From Bradyrhizobium diazoefficiens (GTDB lineage Bacteria; Pseudomonadota; Alphaproteobacteria; Rhizobiales; Xanthobacteraceae), in NCBI RefSeq assembly GCF_016616885.1, contig NZ_CP067102.1, positions 7,406,501 to 7,470,500 of the forward strand: a DNA stretch of 64,000 nucleotides. Reading direction: 5' to 3'. A program made the position numbers and the translations under genes. Positions 9,178 through 18,603 of the stretch are shown in pieces. Positions within the stretch are counted from its first letter, which is position 1; each line of letters opens with the position of its first letter. The notes beneath the pieces were generated by a model. That model did not search any database. It was given only the letters and a program-made list of their open reading frames with translations, and was not told the DNA's origin.

Positions 9178-9966
9178 ATGCGCTGGCTGAAATTCACCGC
9201 CTCCGCCAAAACCTCCTGGGGCTTGGTCGAAGGCGATCAGGTGATCGCGGTCGACGGCGATCCCTTTGGCGACTGGCAGCGGACCTCGCGCACGCATCCG
9301 CTTAGCGACGTGAAGATCGAGCTGCCGCTGATCCCGCGCACCTTCTATTGCGTCGGCCTGAACTATCTGAAGCATCTAAAGGAGGCCGCCGACAAGCGCG
9401 GCGAGGTGCCCGCCGTGCCTGAACGACCCGAGATCGGCTATCGCGCGCAGAACGCGCTGATCGCGCATGACGAGGATGTCGTGATCCCGTCCTTCGCGAC
9501 GGAAAAGATCCACTACGAGGGCGAGCTCGCCGTCGTCATCGGCAAGAAGGTGAAGCACCTCTCGGAAGATAACGCGATGGATTGCGTGTTCGGCTACACC
9601 ATCGGCAACGACGTCAGTGAACGCTCCTGGCAGAAGGCCGACCGCAGCCTTTGGCGCTCGAAGAATGCCGACTCGTTCAAGCCGATGGGGCCGTGGATCG
9701 AGACCGAGGCCGATCTGGCGAAAATGGAAACGATCGTCCGCGTCAACGGTAACGAGACCAACCGCTTCCACACCAACGACATGATCTTTGGCGTGGTGCC
9801 GTTCCTGGTCGAGCTGACGAAGTACTTTACGCTATGGCCGGGCGACGTGATCTGGATGGGCACGGACGGGGCCTCACCGGATATCAAACACGGCGACGTC
9901 GTGGAGATCGACATCACCGGCGTCGGAACGTTGCGGAACAGGTTTGTGCGAGAGGGGCAGCAGTAG
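9178..9966 (+). CDS. fumarylacetoacetate hydrolase family protein
   Basis: Metal-dependent hydrolase, isomerase or decarboxylase acting on beta-diketo or 2-oxo acids. The family signature GLNYLKHLKEA, the metal-binding HYEGELAVVIGK (two acidic ligands) and GYTIGNDVSERSWQ are present. The 262 residues are typical of the small bacterial members. The loop usually written GTPxG is GTDGAS here, a modest deviation. It is the last gene of the LDH2-LLM-FAH operon and ends facing a LysR gene. It probably performs a late ring- or chain-cleavage step. Confidence 0.87.
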   Translation: MRWLKFTASAKTSWGLVEGDQVIAVDGDPFGDWQRTSRTHPLSDVKIELPLIPRTFYCVGLNYLKHLKEAADKRGEVPAVPERPEIGYRAQNALIAHDEDVVIPSFATEKIHYEGELAVVIGKKVKHLSEDNAMDCVFGYTIGNDVSERSWQKADRSLWRSKNADSFKPMGPWIETEADLAKMETIVRVNGNETNRFHTNDMIFGVVPFLVELTKYFTLWPGDVIWMGTDGASPDIKHGDVVEIDITGVGTLRNRFVREGQQ

Positions 9967-10012
9967 GCGTTGCGGGATCAACCCGAGTTGCCAACGTCGA
10001 CCCGGATCAACA

Positions 10013-10930
10013 TCAGCCTACGGCCGACCGGCTCTTCACATGGTCGATGAAAGCGCGCAGCTTCGGCATGATTTGCCGATGGCCCGGATAATACAGGAAC
10101 ACACCCGGCGTCATCTGCGAGAATTGCTCCAGCACGCGGACGAGCCTTCCCGCAGCGATGGCGCCGGTGGCCAATGGTGCGGGCACTTGCGCAAGACCCA
10201 CGCCTTCGGTCGCGGCTCCAAGCATCGTCGGAAAATCGTAGGCAATGAAAGGGCCCGACACCGCGATCTCGACCGAACGGCCGTTGTCGGTAAGCAACCA
10301 TGATGCGAGCGCGCCGTTCGATCGCCGCAATCGCAAGCAGGCGTGCGCACGCAGATCGTCCGGATGCTCGGGTCGGCCGGCACGGGCAAGGTAAGCGGGG
10401 CTGCCGACGACAATGAGCGGTAGCGGCTTGGTCAGCCGCACCGCAATCATGTCGGGGGTGATGAACTGGCCCATCCTGATGCCGGCATCAAAGCCGCCGG
10501 CCGCGAGGTCGACAAGCTCCTCGCTTGCTGCAAGCTCTACCTCGATTTCCGGATAAGCTTGGCAGAACGAGGCGATCAGCGGCTCCAGCAGGATCGGGAC
10601 GACCGAACGCGGCACCGTAAGGCGCAGCAGCCCGGCCGGCCGCTGACCGAGCTCACGCGCCGCACCGCTTGCCGCGATGAGTTCCTCAAAGGCCGGTCTT
10701 GCGCGCGCAAAGAATCTCTCGCCGGCTTCGGTCAGACCAACGCTACGGGTCGTGCGGATGAAGAGCGCAGCCCCGACACGCGCCTCGAGCGCGCGGACCG
10801 CCTGACTGATCGCCGAGGGCGTGACGCCGAGCTCCGCAGCCGCCCGCCGGAAACTGCGATGCTGGGCGACGCTGAGGAACGCCTCGACACCGTCGAGCGC
10901 TCCCTGCCTGACTGTGAAGTTCTGCTTCAT
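10013..10930 (-). CDS. LysR family transcriptional regulator
   Basis: Typical 305-residue LysR protein. The N-terminal winged helix contains RAAAELGVTPSAISQAVRAL near residues 30-50, followed by a periplasmic-binding-like effector domain. It is convergent with the FAH operon and divergent from the small secreted protein at 11020, so the latter is the likelier target. The 89-bp divergent gap contains ATTATCGCGAATAGT at 10943-10957, an imperfect dyad of the T-N11-A sort LysR proteins use. That site is only a suggestion. Confidence 0.9.
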   Translation of the reverse strand: MKQNFTVRQGALDGVEAFLSVAQHRSFRRAAAELGVTPSAISQAVRALEARVGAALFIRTTRSVGLTEAGERFFARARPAFEELIAASGAARELGQRPAGLLRLTVPRSVVPILLEPLIASFCQAYPEIEVELAASEELVDLAAGGFDAGIRMGQFITPDMIAVRLTKPLPLIVVGSPAYLARAGRPEHPDDLRAHACLRLRRSNGALASWLLTDNGRSVEIAVSGPFIAYDFPTMLGAATEGVGLAQVPAPLATGAIAAGRLVRVLEQFSQMTPGVFLYYPGHRQIMPKLRAFIDHVKSRSAVG

Positions 10931-11019
10931 GGCCTGTCAACATTATCGCGAATAGTCGCTCACGGGAAGACGCCCTACATCCGGATTGCAAATGAGCCGC
11001 ACCGGAGCAGCGAAAACCA

Positions 11020-11421
11020 ATGAAGGCAATCCGCAACGCCGTCCTGACGCTCGCCCTCACACTGACAGGAGTTACTGCCATGACCGACCTAGCCGCCGCC
11101 CAAGCCCAAGCGCCGTCGCCCACGACCACCGGGGTCATGGTCATCCTGACCGCCAAGCCGGGCATCACACGTGAGCAAATCATGGCCGTCATGCCTGATG
11201 AAATCAGGCAGACCGTCCAGCTTTATCTGACTGGAAAAGTCCGTGAATGGCATTCGCGGTCCGATGGGCGGGGTGCCGTCTTCCTGCTGGATGCTAGGGA
11301 TGATGCCGAAGCGCACGCGATCATGGATGCGCTGCCGCTCGCCAGGCAGGATCTCATCGACCACGAATACATCGCCGTCGGCCCGCTCATGCCGCTCCGC
11401 CTGCTGATGTCAAAACCCTGA
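11020..11421 (+). CDS. secreted muconolactone-isomerase-like (MIase/ABM fold) protein
   Basis: 133 residues with a signal peptide (hydrophobic stretch near residues 8-25, likely cut after AAA/QAQA). The mature part resembles muconolactone delta-isomerase-like ferredoxin folds: MVILTAKPGITREQ, then a helix, VREWHSRSDGRGAVFLLDA, and an LP near the end. Activity is not established. A secreted isomerase would be unusual, so it may be a ligand-binding relative. It is divergent from the LysR gene and 56 bp before a membrane protein gene. Confidence 0.6.
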   Translation: MKAIRNAVLTLALTLTGVTAMTDLAAAQAQAPSPTTTGVMVILTAKPGITREQIMAVMPDEIRQTVQLYLTGKVREWHSRSDGRGAVFLLDARDDAEAHAIMDALPLARQDLIDHEYIAVGPLMPLRLLMSKP

Positions 11422-11477
11422 CCGGCCGCAAGCCTCGCTCCGTCCGACCGGACGAACCATGACAAGGACATCTGAAC

Positions 11478-11981
11478 GTGCCACCGGGCTTCAACATTCC
11501 ATTCGTCCTCAGTGTCGCAGGCGCCTTGCTGACAAGCACGGTGGTGGCCTCCATCTATGTTTGGCCCCTTATCCGCGCGATGCCGCGTTATGACGCCCTG
11601 AGACTTCTCGCAGCCTTCCATGCGTTCCGCTTCCTCGGGATGAACTTCATGGTCGCCGGGTTCGTCTCCCCGGAGTTGAGCCCGGATTTCGCCAGTGAAG
11701 TTGGGTGGGGAGATCTCATCGCCGCCACCCTCGCACTCATTTCGATGGCGGCGCTCTCCTGGCGATGGTCGATCGCCGTTCCGGTGGTCTGGATCTTCAA
11801 CATCTGGGGCACGCTGGATCTCCTGAATGCGTATTACGTGGGCGCCACGAAGATTCAGAATCCCGGCCTGTTCGGCGCCGGCATTTATATTCCGGCGCTT
11901 TACGTGCCTTTGCTGCTGGTCGGGCACGTGCTTGCCTTCATGCTTCTATCGAGGACCGAGCCGCAAGAGAAAACACAGTGA
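11478..11981 (+). CDS. integral membrane protein, 167 aa, unknown function
   Basis: Small protein with about five hydrophobic segments, at roughly residues 5-28, 38-60, 72-96, 100-118 and 133-155. Starts with GTG at 11478. No catalytic motif is visible. It follows the secreted MIase-like gene in the same direction and may share its LysR-controlled promoter. It ends next to a palindromic repeat element. I do not recognise the family. Confidence 0.6.
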   Translation: MPPGFNIPFVLSVAGALLTSTVVASIYVWPLIRAMPRYDALRLLAAFHAFRFLGMNFMVAGFVSPELSPDFASEVGWGDLIAATLALISMAALSWRWSIAVPVVWIFNIWGTLDLLNAYYVGATKIQNPGLFGAGIYIPALYVPLLLVGHVLAFMLLSRTEPQEKTQ

Positions 11982-11988
11982 CAGAGCA

Positions 11989-12083
11989 GTAGGGTGGGCA
12001 AAGGCGCTTGCGCCGTGCCCACCACCTTCGCAAATCAGGGCGAGATGGTGGGCACGGCGCAAGAGCGCCTTTGCCCACCCTAC
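11989..12083. repeat. palindromic intergenic repeat, family A copy 1
   Basis: An element of about 95 bp whose ends are inverted copies of GTAGGGTGGGCAAAGGCGC, with an inner pair GTGCCCACCA/TGGTGGGCAC. It lies exactly between two convergent genes (11981 and 12099). Further copies are at 16266-16362, 20838-20931 and 60277-60314. Confidence 0.85.
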
Positions 12084-12098
12084 GGCACTTCGCGCGGG

Positions 12099-12554
12099 TC
12101 AAAACGGCAGCGCCACGCTCGTCTTGATCTCCTTCAGCACCACATTGCTGCGGACGTAGCGGATGCCGGGGATGCGGAACATGAACTCGTCGAGGAAGCG
12201 GTTGTAGGCCGCCATGTCCTGCACGACGACGCGCAAATGATAATCGGCGTCGCCCGTCGTCGCAAAACACTCCAGCACCTCGCGACGCGTGGTGACGCGC
12301 GAGACGAACTCGTCGACGAATTTGGCGTCGTGCCGTTCCAGCGAAACGTGGAGGATGGCGGACATCGCAAAGCCCGCCTGCTCGCGCGCGACCAGCGCCG
12401 CATAGCCGCGGATGACGCCGCCGTCCTCGAGCGCACGCACCCGGCGCCAGCAGGCCGAGGTCGACATGCCGACCTCGTCGGCCAGCTGCTGGTTGGTGGC
12501 GCGGCCGTCCTTCTGGAGATGGGCGAGAATCCGCGTGTCCTGATCTTCAATCAT
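12099..12554 (-). CDS. Lrp/AsnC family transcriptional regulator
   Basis: 151-residue feast/famine regulator. The N-terminal helix-turn-helix includes NQQLADEVGMSTSACWRRVRAL, and the C-terminal RAM/ligand domain spans about residues 65-140. It is divergent from the indolepyruvate oxidoreductase gene across a 154-bp AT-rich gap with phased repeats, so regulation of that gene in response to amino acids is likely. This is inference from arrangement. Confidence 0.92.
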   Translation of the reverse strand: MIEDQDTRILAHLQKDGRATNQQLADEVGMSTSACWRRVRALEDGGVIRGYAALVAREQAGFAMSAILHVSLERHDAKFVDEFVSRVTTRREVLECFATTGDADYHLRVVVQDMAAYNRFLDEFMFRIPGIRYVRSNVVLKEIKTSVALPF

Positions 12555-12576
12555 CGAGAGCCCTCAAATCGATCAA

Positions 12577-12654
12577 ATCTACCAAATTTCATGTCATATC
12601 GCAAAAACCTACCGAATTAGTGCTCACGACGGGATAAATAGGTAAGGACCTACC
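12577..12654. promoter_or_regulatory. phased repeats in the lrp-like/ior intergenic region
   Basis: The heptamer A(T/C)CTACC occurs at 12577-12583, 12607-12613 and 12648-12654, spaced 30 and 41 bp, close to three and four helical turns. The last copy is part of a small dyad, TAGGT-AAGG-ACCTA, at 12639-12652. The region is clearly richer in A and T than its surroundings. This fits multi-site binding by an Lrp octamer. Confidence 0.45.
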
Positions 12655-12708
12655 AGCGCGCCAGGCCTAACCTTGGCCTATTCGGCAGGATGCCGCGCGA
12701 GGTCTGCC

Positions 12709-15700
12709 ATGGACGCCATTCCGTCACTCGACGCCTACGAACTCTCCGACCGCTACGACCGCCAGGAGGGCCGCGTCTTCCTCACCGGCACGCAAGCCAT
12801 CGTCCGCATCGCGCTCGATCAGGTCAGGCGTGACCGTGCTGCCCGGCTCAATACCGCCGGCTTCATCTCCGGCTATCGCGGCTCGCCACTCGGCGGCATC
12901 GATCTCGAACTCTGGCGCATCCAGCAGCGATTGAAGCAGGATCGCATCGAATTCCTTCCCGCAGTGAACGAGGATCTTGCAGCAACCGCGGTGCTCGGCT
13001 CGCAGCAGGTCGAAACGCAAGCCGACCGCGAGGTCGATGGCGTGTTCGGGCTCTGGTACGGCAAGGGCCCCGGCGTCGATCGCTCCGGCGACGCGCTCAA
13101 GCATGGCAATGCCTATGGCTCGTCACCGCATGGCGGCGTGCTGGTGGTCGCCGGCGACGACCATGGCTGCGTGTCGTCCTCGATGCCGCACCAGTCCGAC
13201 GTCGCCTTCATGAGCTGGTTCATGCCGACGCTGCATCCCGCGAGCGTCAGCGAGTATCTCGAATTCGGCGAGTACGGCTACGCGCTGAGCCGCTTCTCCG
13301 GCATGTGGGTCGGCTTCAAGGCGATCTCGGAGATCGTCGAGTCAGGCGCATCCGTCGCGCTGCGCCCGCCGCGCCTTTTCCGCACGCCCGACTTCACCCC
13401 GCCGCCCGGCGGACTGCACTATCGCTGGCCGGATCTGCCGGGCCCGCAGATCGAGGAGCGGCTGGAAGCGAAGAAGCACGCGGTCTACGCCTTCGCCAAA
13501 GCCAATCCGATCGATCGCCATATCTACGACATCCCCAATGCCACCTATGGCATCGTCACCACAGGCAAGGCGCATCTCGATCTGATGGAAGCGCTGCGGC
13601 TCATGGGCCTCGATGAAGCCGCCTGCCGCAGCATCGGCATCGACATCTACAAGGTCGGCATGGTCTGGCCTCTGGCGCTGCACGACGCCATGGATTTCGT
13701 GAAGGGCAAGCGCGAGATCCTCGTCGTCGAGGAGAAGCGCGGCATCATCGAGAGCCAGTTCAAGGAATATTTTTACGACTATCCCGGTGCAAAACCCGAG
13801 CGCATGGTCGGCAAGCACGACGAAACCGGCGCGCGGCTGATCTCCTGGATCGGCGAACTGTCACCACGCGCGCTGGCGTCCGTGCTCGCCCGCCGGCTCG
13901 ATCCGATGTTTCCGGGCCTCAATCTTGGCGCGCGCGCCACCGCGCTGCTGCCGGAAGCCGAGCGCACGATCACCGTCGCAGGCGCGACGCGCACCCCTTA
14001 CTTCTGCTCCGGATGTCCGCACAACACCTCGACAAAGGTGCCCGAGGGATCGAAGGCGCTGGCCGGCATCGGCTGCCATTTCATGGCGAGCTGGATGGAC
14101 CGCGAGACTTCGTCGCTGATCCAGATGGGCGGCGAAGGCGTCAACTGGACCGCGTCGTCACGGTTCACCGGCCACAAGCATGTGTTCCAGAATCTCGGCG
14201 AGGGCACCTACTACCATTCCGGCTCGATGGCGATCCGGCAGGCGATCGCCGCGAAGGCCAACATCACCTACAAGATCCTGTTCAACGACGCCGTCGCCAT
14301 GACCGGCGGCCAGCCGGTCGACGGCCCCATCAGCGTGCATGCCATCGCGCACAGCGTCCGCGCCGAGGGGGTTGAGCGCGTCGCGCTGGTGTCGGACGAT
14401 CCCGCGCAGTTCTTGCCGGCGGATCTGCCAATCGGCGTTACCATTCATCCCCGAGAAGAGATGGACACCGTGCAGCGCGAGCTGCGCGACATCTCCGGCG
14501 TCTCGGTGCTGATCTATCAGCAGACCTGCGCCACCGAGAAGCGGCGCCGGCGCAAGCGTGGACAGATGGCCGATCCGAAACGATTTGCTTACATCAACGA
14601 TCTCGTCTGCGAAGGCTGCGGCGACTGCTCGGTCGAGTCCAACTGCCTCAGCGTCGAGCCGAAGGAGACGCCGTTCGGCCGCAAGCGTCAGATCAATCTG
14701 TCGGCTTGCAACAAGGATTTCTCCTGCCTCAACGGCTTTTGCCCGAGCTTTGTCACCGTCGAAGGCGCGACGCGCCGGAAGAAGAGCGCGAGCGAGATCG
14801 ATGTAATCGGTCGCGCGGCCACGCTCCCCCTCCCCGCCCCCGCCACGCTCGACCGTCCCTACGACCTGCTGGTGACCGGCGTCGGCGGCACCGGCGTGAT
14901 CACGGTCGGCGCGCTGATCGGGATGGCGGCGCATCTGGAGCGCCGTGGCGTCTCGGTGCTGGATTTTACCGGCTTTGCGCAGAAGTTTGGTCCGGTGCTG
15001 AGCTACATCCGCCTCGCTTCAAGTCCCGAGGCGCTGCATCAGGTCCGGATCGACCAGGGCGCGGCCGATGCGCTGATCGGCTGCGACCTCGTCGTCAGCT
15101 CTTCGCCGAAGGCGTCCGGCACCTATCGCCGCGGCACGCGCGCTGCTGTCAATACCGCGGAGATGCCGACCGGCGACGTCGTCCGCTTCCGCGATGCCGA
15201 TCTCGCCTCCCCTGCCCGCCTTCGGGCGATCCGGCAGGTCATCGGCAGCGACAATCTCGACAGCATCAACGCCAACGCACTGGCAGAACGCCTGCTCGGC
15301 GATGCCGTCTATGCCAATATCATCATGCTCGGCTTTGCCTGGCAGCGCAGCCTAGTGCCGGTTTCGCTATCGGCGCTGCTGCGTGCGATCGAGCTCAATG
15401 GCGTCGCGGTCGAACGCAACAAGCACGCTTTTGCCTGGGGTCGGATCGCCGCGGCCGATCCAGGCTTTTTGCCGAAGGCGAACGAGACGCCAATAGCCGA
15501 AACGCTCGACCAGCTTATCGCACGGCGCGCCGATTTCCTCACCGCCTATCAGGATGGGGCTTATGCGGCGCGCTATCGAGCACTCGTCGCGAAAGTTCGT
15601 GCTGCCGAAGCCGCCCTCAACAGCGAGGCCCTGACCGAGGCCGTCGCCCGTGTCCTCTTCAAGCTGATGGCCTACAAGGATGAGTACGAGGTCGCGCGCC

Positions 15701-16158
15701 TGCACATGCAGACCGGCTTTCTCGACGAGTTGAAGCGCGAGTTCGAGGACGGCTTCAGCGTCCAGTATCATCTCGCTCCACCGTTCCTGCCATCCAGCCA
15801 CGACGCCCGCGGCCGCCCGCACAAGCGCGCCTTCGGTCAGTGGATCCAGATGCCTCTCACAATGCTGGCGCGGCTGAAGAAATTGCGCGGAACCCCGTTC
15901 GATCCGTTCGGCTACACCGCCGACCGGCGGGCCGAGCGGGGGCTGATCGTGTGGTATGAAGGTTTGATCGAACGGATGTTAGGCCAGCTCGATGCAGCGC
16001 ATCTGCCCGATCTCATCACCATCGCAAAGGCGCCGATGGATATCCGCGGCTACGGGCCGGTGAAGGACATCGCGCTCGCGAAGGTGAAACCCGAGGCCGA
16101 GCGGCTGCTCGCCGGTCTGACTGAATCTTCGCCGGCAAAGATGCGTGCCTACGGTTGA
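12709..16158 (+). CDS. indolepyruvate ferredoxin oxidoreductase, fused alpha-beta form
   Basis: Cytoplasmic thiamine-pyrophosphate and iron-sulfur enzyme that oxidatively decarboxylates aryl pyruvates to acyl-CoA, passing electrons to ferredoxin. The order is pyruvate-oxidoreductase pyr and TPP domains (FCSGCPHNTS, GIGCHFMASW, GEGVNW), one cysteine cluster CEGCGDC plus ESNC near residue 633, and from about 720 the IorB-like gamma domain with VTGVGGTGVITVG. ATG 12709 (1149 aa) is preferred over a TTG at 12673. The single-chain form of about 1150 residues is known in proteobacteria. The divergent Lrp gene suggests a role in aromatic or branched amino-acid breakdown. Confidence 0.9.
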   Translation: MDAIPSLDAYELSDRYDRQEGRVFLTGTQAIVRIALDQVRRDRAARLNTAGFISGYRGSPLGGIDLELWRIQQRLKQDRIEFLPAVNEDLAATAVLGSQQVETQADREVDGVFGLWYGKGPGVDRSGDALKHGNAYGSSPHGGVLVVAGDDHGCVSSSMPHQSDVAFMSWFMPTLHPASVSEYLEFGEYGYALSRFSGMWVGFKAISEIVESGASVALRPPRLFRTPDFTPPPGGLHYRWPDLPGPQIEERLEAKKHAVYAFAKANPIDRHIYDIPNATYGIVTTGKAHLDLMEALRLMGLDEAACRSIGIDIYKVGMVWPLALHDAMDFVKGKREILVVEEKRGIIESQFKEYFYDYPGAKPERMVGKHDETGARLISWIGELSPRALASVLARRLDPMFPGLNLGARATALLPEAERTITVAGATRTPYFCSGCPHNTSTKVPEGSKALAGIGCHFMASWMDRETSSLIQMGGEGVNWTASSRFTGHKHVFQNLGEGTYYHSGSMAIRQAIAAKANITYKILFNDAVAMTGGQPVDGPISVHAIAHSVRAEGVERVALVSDDPAQFLPADLPIGVTIHPREEMDTVQRELRDISGVSVLIYQQTCATEKRRRRKRGQMADPKRFAYINDLVCEGCGDCSVESNCLSVEPKETPFGRKRQINLSACNKDFSCLNGFCPSFVTVEGATRRKKSASEIDVIGRAATLPLPAPATLDRPYDLLVTGVGGTGVITVGALIGMAAHLERRGVSVLDFTGFAQKFGPVLSYIRLASSPEALHQVRIDQGAADALIGCDLVVSSSPKASGTYRRGTRAAVNTAEMPTGDVVRFRDADLASPARLRAIRQVIGSDNLDSINANALAERLLGDAVYANIIMLGFAWQRSLVPVSLSALLRAIELNGVAVERNKHAFAWGRIAAADPGFLPKANETPIAETLDQLIARRADFLTAYQDGAYAARYRALVAKVRAAEAALNSEALTEAVARVLFKLMAYKDEYEVARLHMQTGFLDELKREFEDGFSVQYHLAPPFLPSSHDARGRPHKRAFGQWIQMPLTMLARLKKLRGTPFDPFGYTADRRAERGLIVWYEGLIERMLGQLDAAHLPDLITIAKAPMDIRGYGPVKDIALAKVKPEAERLLAGLTESSPAKMRAYG

Positions 16159-16265
16159 CGTGACACCGCCAAGGCCTCCAGGATCGAGCGACAAACGGCT
16201 GCTTGCGAGCGGCATGGCGCTCGATGGCGTGTTCGGACGATTGCCGCCGACGCGTTGACGCAATC

Positions 16266-16362
16266 GTACAGGGTAGGCAAAAGCGAAAGCGTGCCCACCA
16301 ACTTCTGCCAACCATGCGGGGAGATGGTGGGCACGGCGCGTGCGCGCCTTCGCCCGCCTTAC
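16266..16362. repeat. palindromic intergenic repeat, family A copy 2 (degenerate)
   Basis: Same architecture as the copy at 11989, but the ends have drifted: the left end reads GTACAGGGTAGGCAAAAGCG and the right end CGCCCGCCTTAC. The inner GTGCCCACCA/TGGTGGGCAC pair is intact. It lies between convergent genes (oxidoreductase end and LysR end). Confidence 0.8.
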
Positions 16363-16380
16363 GGCACTGTCGGCCAGGCC

Positions 16381-17292
16381 TCACGAATACGGATTGATCA
16401 GCTTCTGCTGCTCGGCGCTGTGATGCACGAGCATGTCGATGAAGGTTCTGACCTTCGCCGACAGATGATGGCGATGCGGATAGACCGCGTTCATCGACAT
16501 CTCGACCGGCCGATATTCCGGCAGCAGGCGCACCAGGCGGCCGGCGTCGAGGTCGTCGCTCACGAGGAAACCTGCGAGCAGGCCGATGCCGGCACCCTCG
16601 ATCACCATCCGTCGAAGCGCTTCGCCACTGTTGGTGACGAGGCTACCCGAGATGCGTACCGAAGCCGGCGCACCCTTGCGATCGAAGAAGCGCCACTCGT
16701 CACCGAAGGGATAGTTGAGGTGACGGCCGCAATTGTGCTCGGTGAGCTCGGCGAGCTGCTGCAGCCGGCCGTGCTTTTCGAGATAGTCATGCGAGCAGCA
16801 CAGCACGTGGCGCCAGGTGGCAAGGCTGCGGACGATCAGACTCGAATCCGGCGGCGGGGTCATGCGCAGCGCAACGTCATAACCTTCCTCGATCAGATCG
16901 ACATTGGCTTCGCCCATGCGCAAATCGACCTTCACGTCCGGATAGGTCGATAGCAGCTTTGCCACGACGCCCGCGACGAAAGGCACCATGTGGGTCGCTG
17001 AATGGATTCGCAGCGTGCCCCGCGGCACCGATTGCAAGGCGCCCGCGATGTCATCGGCCTGCTCGAGGTCGGACAGGATCTGAATGCAGCGGTCGTAATA
17101 GGTCTTGCCGATTTCGGTGACGCTGACCTTGCGGGTGGTGCGGTTGAGCAGCCGCGCGCCGAGCCGCTCCTCGAGCGCCTGGATGTGATTGCTCACCATG
17201 GTCGTCGACATGTTGAGCTTGCGGGCGGCGGCGGAGAACCCGCCGGTGTCAACGACCCGGACGAAAGCGGTCAGGCTGGTCAACCGGTCCAT
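16381..17292 (-). CDS. LysR family transcriptional regulator of the adjacent efflux genes
   Basis: 303-residue LysR protein with N-terminal helix-turn-helix (AAARKLNMSTTMVSNHIQAL) and an effector domain. It is divergent from the EmrA-like gene, so it probably controls the pump in response to a toxic compound. The shared GATTATC motif in the divergent gap and between the two pump genes supports this. Ligand unknown. Confidence 0.92.
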   Translation of the reverse strand: MDRLTSLTAFVRVVDTGGFSAAARKLNMSTTMVSNHIQALEERLGARLLNRTTRKVSVTEIGKTYYDRCIQILSDLEQADDIAGALQSVPRGTLRIHSATHMVPFVAGVVAKLLSTYPDVKVDLRMGEANVDLIEEGYDVALRMTPPPDSSLIVRSLATWRHVLCCSHDYLEKHGRLQQLAELTEHNCGRHLNYPFGDEWRFFDRKGAPASVRISGSLVTNSGEALRRMVIEGAGIGLLAGFLVSDDLDAGRLVRLLPEYRPVEMSMNAVYPHRHHLSAKVRTFIDMLVHHSAEQQKLINPYS

Positions 17293-17302
17293 GAGCGCCT
17301 CG

Positions 17303-17350
17303 GATTATGCAGCACGAGTGGATAATCATTTTGCTTTTTGCCGGATTATC
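17303..17350. promoter_or_regulatory. GATTATC operator cluster between LysR and efflux genes
   Basis: GATTATG (17303-17309), GATAATC (17321-17327, inverted) and GATTATC (17344-17350) lie in the divergent region. The last two face each other as an inverted pair 16 bp apart. The same word recurs before the MFS gene. Confidence 0.5.
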
Positions 17351-17432
17351 ACAAGCGCCGGGACAGCGCATCTTCTCACCAGACAACAGCGCCCCTTCGG
17401 GAACGGGACGTCTGGGGAACCCGGAGGATGTC

Positions 17433-18584
17433 ATGTCGAACGCCACTTATACCACTGAAACAACTGACAAAATCAGTCTGAAGCCATCACGCCAGGCGAT
17501 CAAGCGGGCGGCCCTCGCGCTGGCGCTGGCCCTCGGCGTCGCTGTCGCCGGCGACTTTGGCTACGATTACCTGACGACCGGCCGCTACCTGGAATCGACC
17601 GATGACGCCTATGTGAAGGCCGATTCCACCATCATCGCACCGAAGGTGTCGGGCTACATCGCCCAGGTGCGGGTCGGCGACAACGAGAAGGTCAAGGCCG
17701 GCCAGATCCTGGCCAAAATCGACGACCGCGACTTCAAGGCGGCGCTCGGCCAGGCCCGCGCCGACGTTGCCGCGGCCGAAGCCTCGGTCCGCAACCTCGA
17801 TGCCCAGCTCGAACTGCAACAGCCGATCATCGAGCAGAGCACGGCCGACGTTGCCGCTGCCGACGCCAATCTGAAATTCGCGCAGGAAGAGCGCGCTCGC
17901 TATGACGACCTCATGAAGTCGGGCTCCGGCACGATCCAGCGCGCGCAGCAGACCGATGCGGCGCTCCGCGCCAGCAACGCGCAATTGCAGCACGCCAAGT
18001 CGGGCCTGATCGCGGCACAGCGCAAGGTCGACGTGCTGACCACCCAGCGCGCCCAGGCCACGGCGCAGCTCGATCACGCTCGCGCCGTCGCGGACCAGGC
18101 CGAGCTGAACCTGTCCTATACCGAGATCACCGCGCCGGTTGACGGCACGGTCGGTGCCCGCAGCTTGCGCGTCGGCCAGTACGTGCAGGCCGGCACGCAA
18201 TTGATGGCGGTGGTGCCGCTCGACGCGGTCTACGTGGTCGCGAATTTCAAGGAGACGCAGCTCACGCATGTGCGCGCGGGCCAGCCGGTCGAGCTGCGCG
18301 TCGACAGTTTTCGCAATCGCACGCTGCACGGTCATGTCGACAGCCTTTCGCCGGCGAGCGGACTTGAATTCGCGCTGCTGCCTCCCGACAATGCGACGGG
18401 CAACTTCACCAAGATCGTGCAGCGCGTCCCGGTGAAGATCGTGCTTGACGATCACGGCCTCAGCGGCCTGCTACGCCCCGGCATGTCGGCGGTGCCGACG
18501 GTCGACACCAAGGCAACCGTGGTGGCCGAGCGCGAAACAGCCAAGCGCGTTGCCGACAATTCGCCGCGACCAAACGGCGGCTGA
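17433..18584 (+). CDS. emrA: HlyD/EmrA-type membrane fusion protein of an efflux pump
   Basis: Periplasmic adaptor linking an inner-membrane MFS exporter to the outer membrane. One N-terminal membrane helix (about residues 27-47) is followed by DDAYVKADSTIIAPKVSGYI, the lipoyl half-motifs, a long coiled-coil hairpin with many Ala/Gln/Lys heptads (about residues 100-215) and a beta-barrel region with VGARSLRVGQYVQAG. ATG 17433 is preceded by CGGAGGAT. An upstream frame extension to 17307 is not supported. It is followed by the MFS pump gene after 117 bp. Confidence 0.9.
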   Translation: MSNATYTTETTDKISLKPSRQAIKRAALALALALGVAVAGDFGYDYLTTGRYLESTDDAYVKADSTIIAPKVSGYIAQVRVGDNEKVKAGQILAKIDDRDFKAALGQARADVAAAEASVRNLDAQLELQQPIIEQSTADVAAADANLKFAQEERARYDDLMKSGSGTIQRAQQTDAALRASNAQLQHAKSGLIAAQRKVDVLTTQRAQATAQLDHARAVADQAELNLSYTEITAPVDGTVGARSLRVGQYVQAGTQLMAVVPLDAVYVVANFKETQLTHVRAGQPVELRVDSFRNRTLHGHVDSLSPASGLEFALLPPDNATGNFTKIVQRVPVKIVLDDHGLSGLLRPGMSAVPTVDTKATVVAERETAKRVADNSPRPNGG

Positions 18585-18603
18585 CGCGCGAAGGACCCGG
18601 CAA

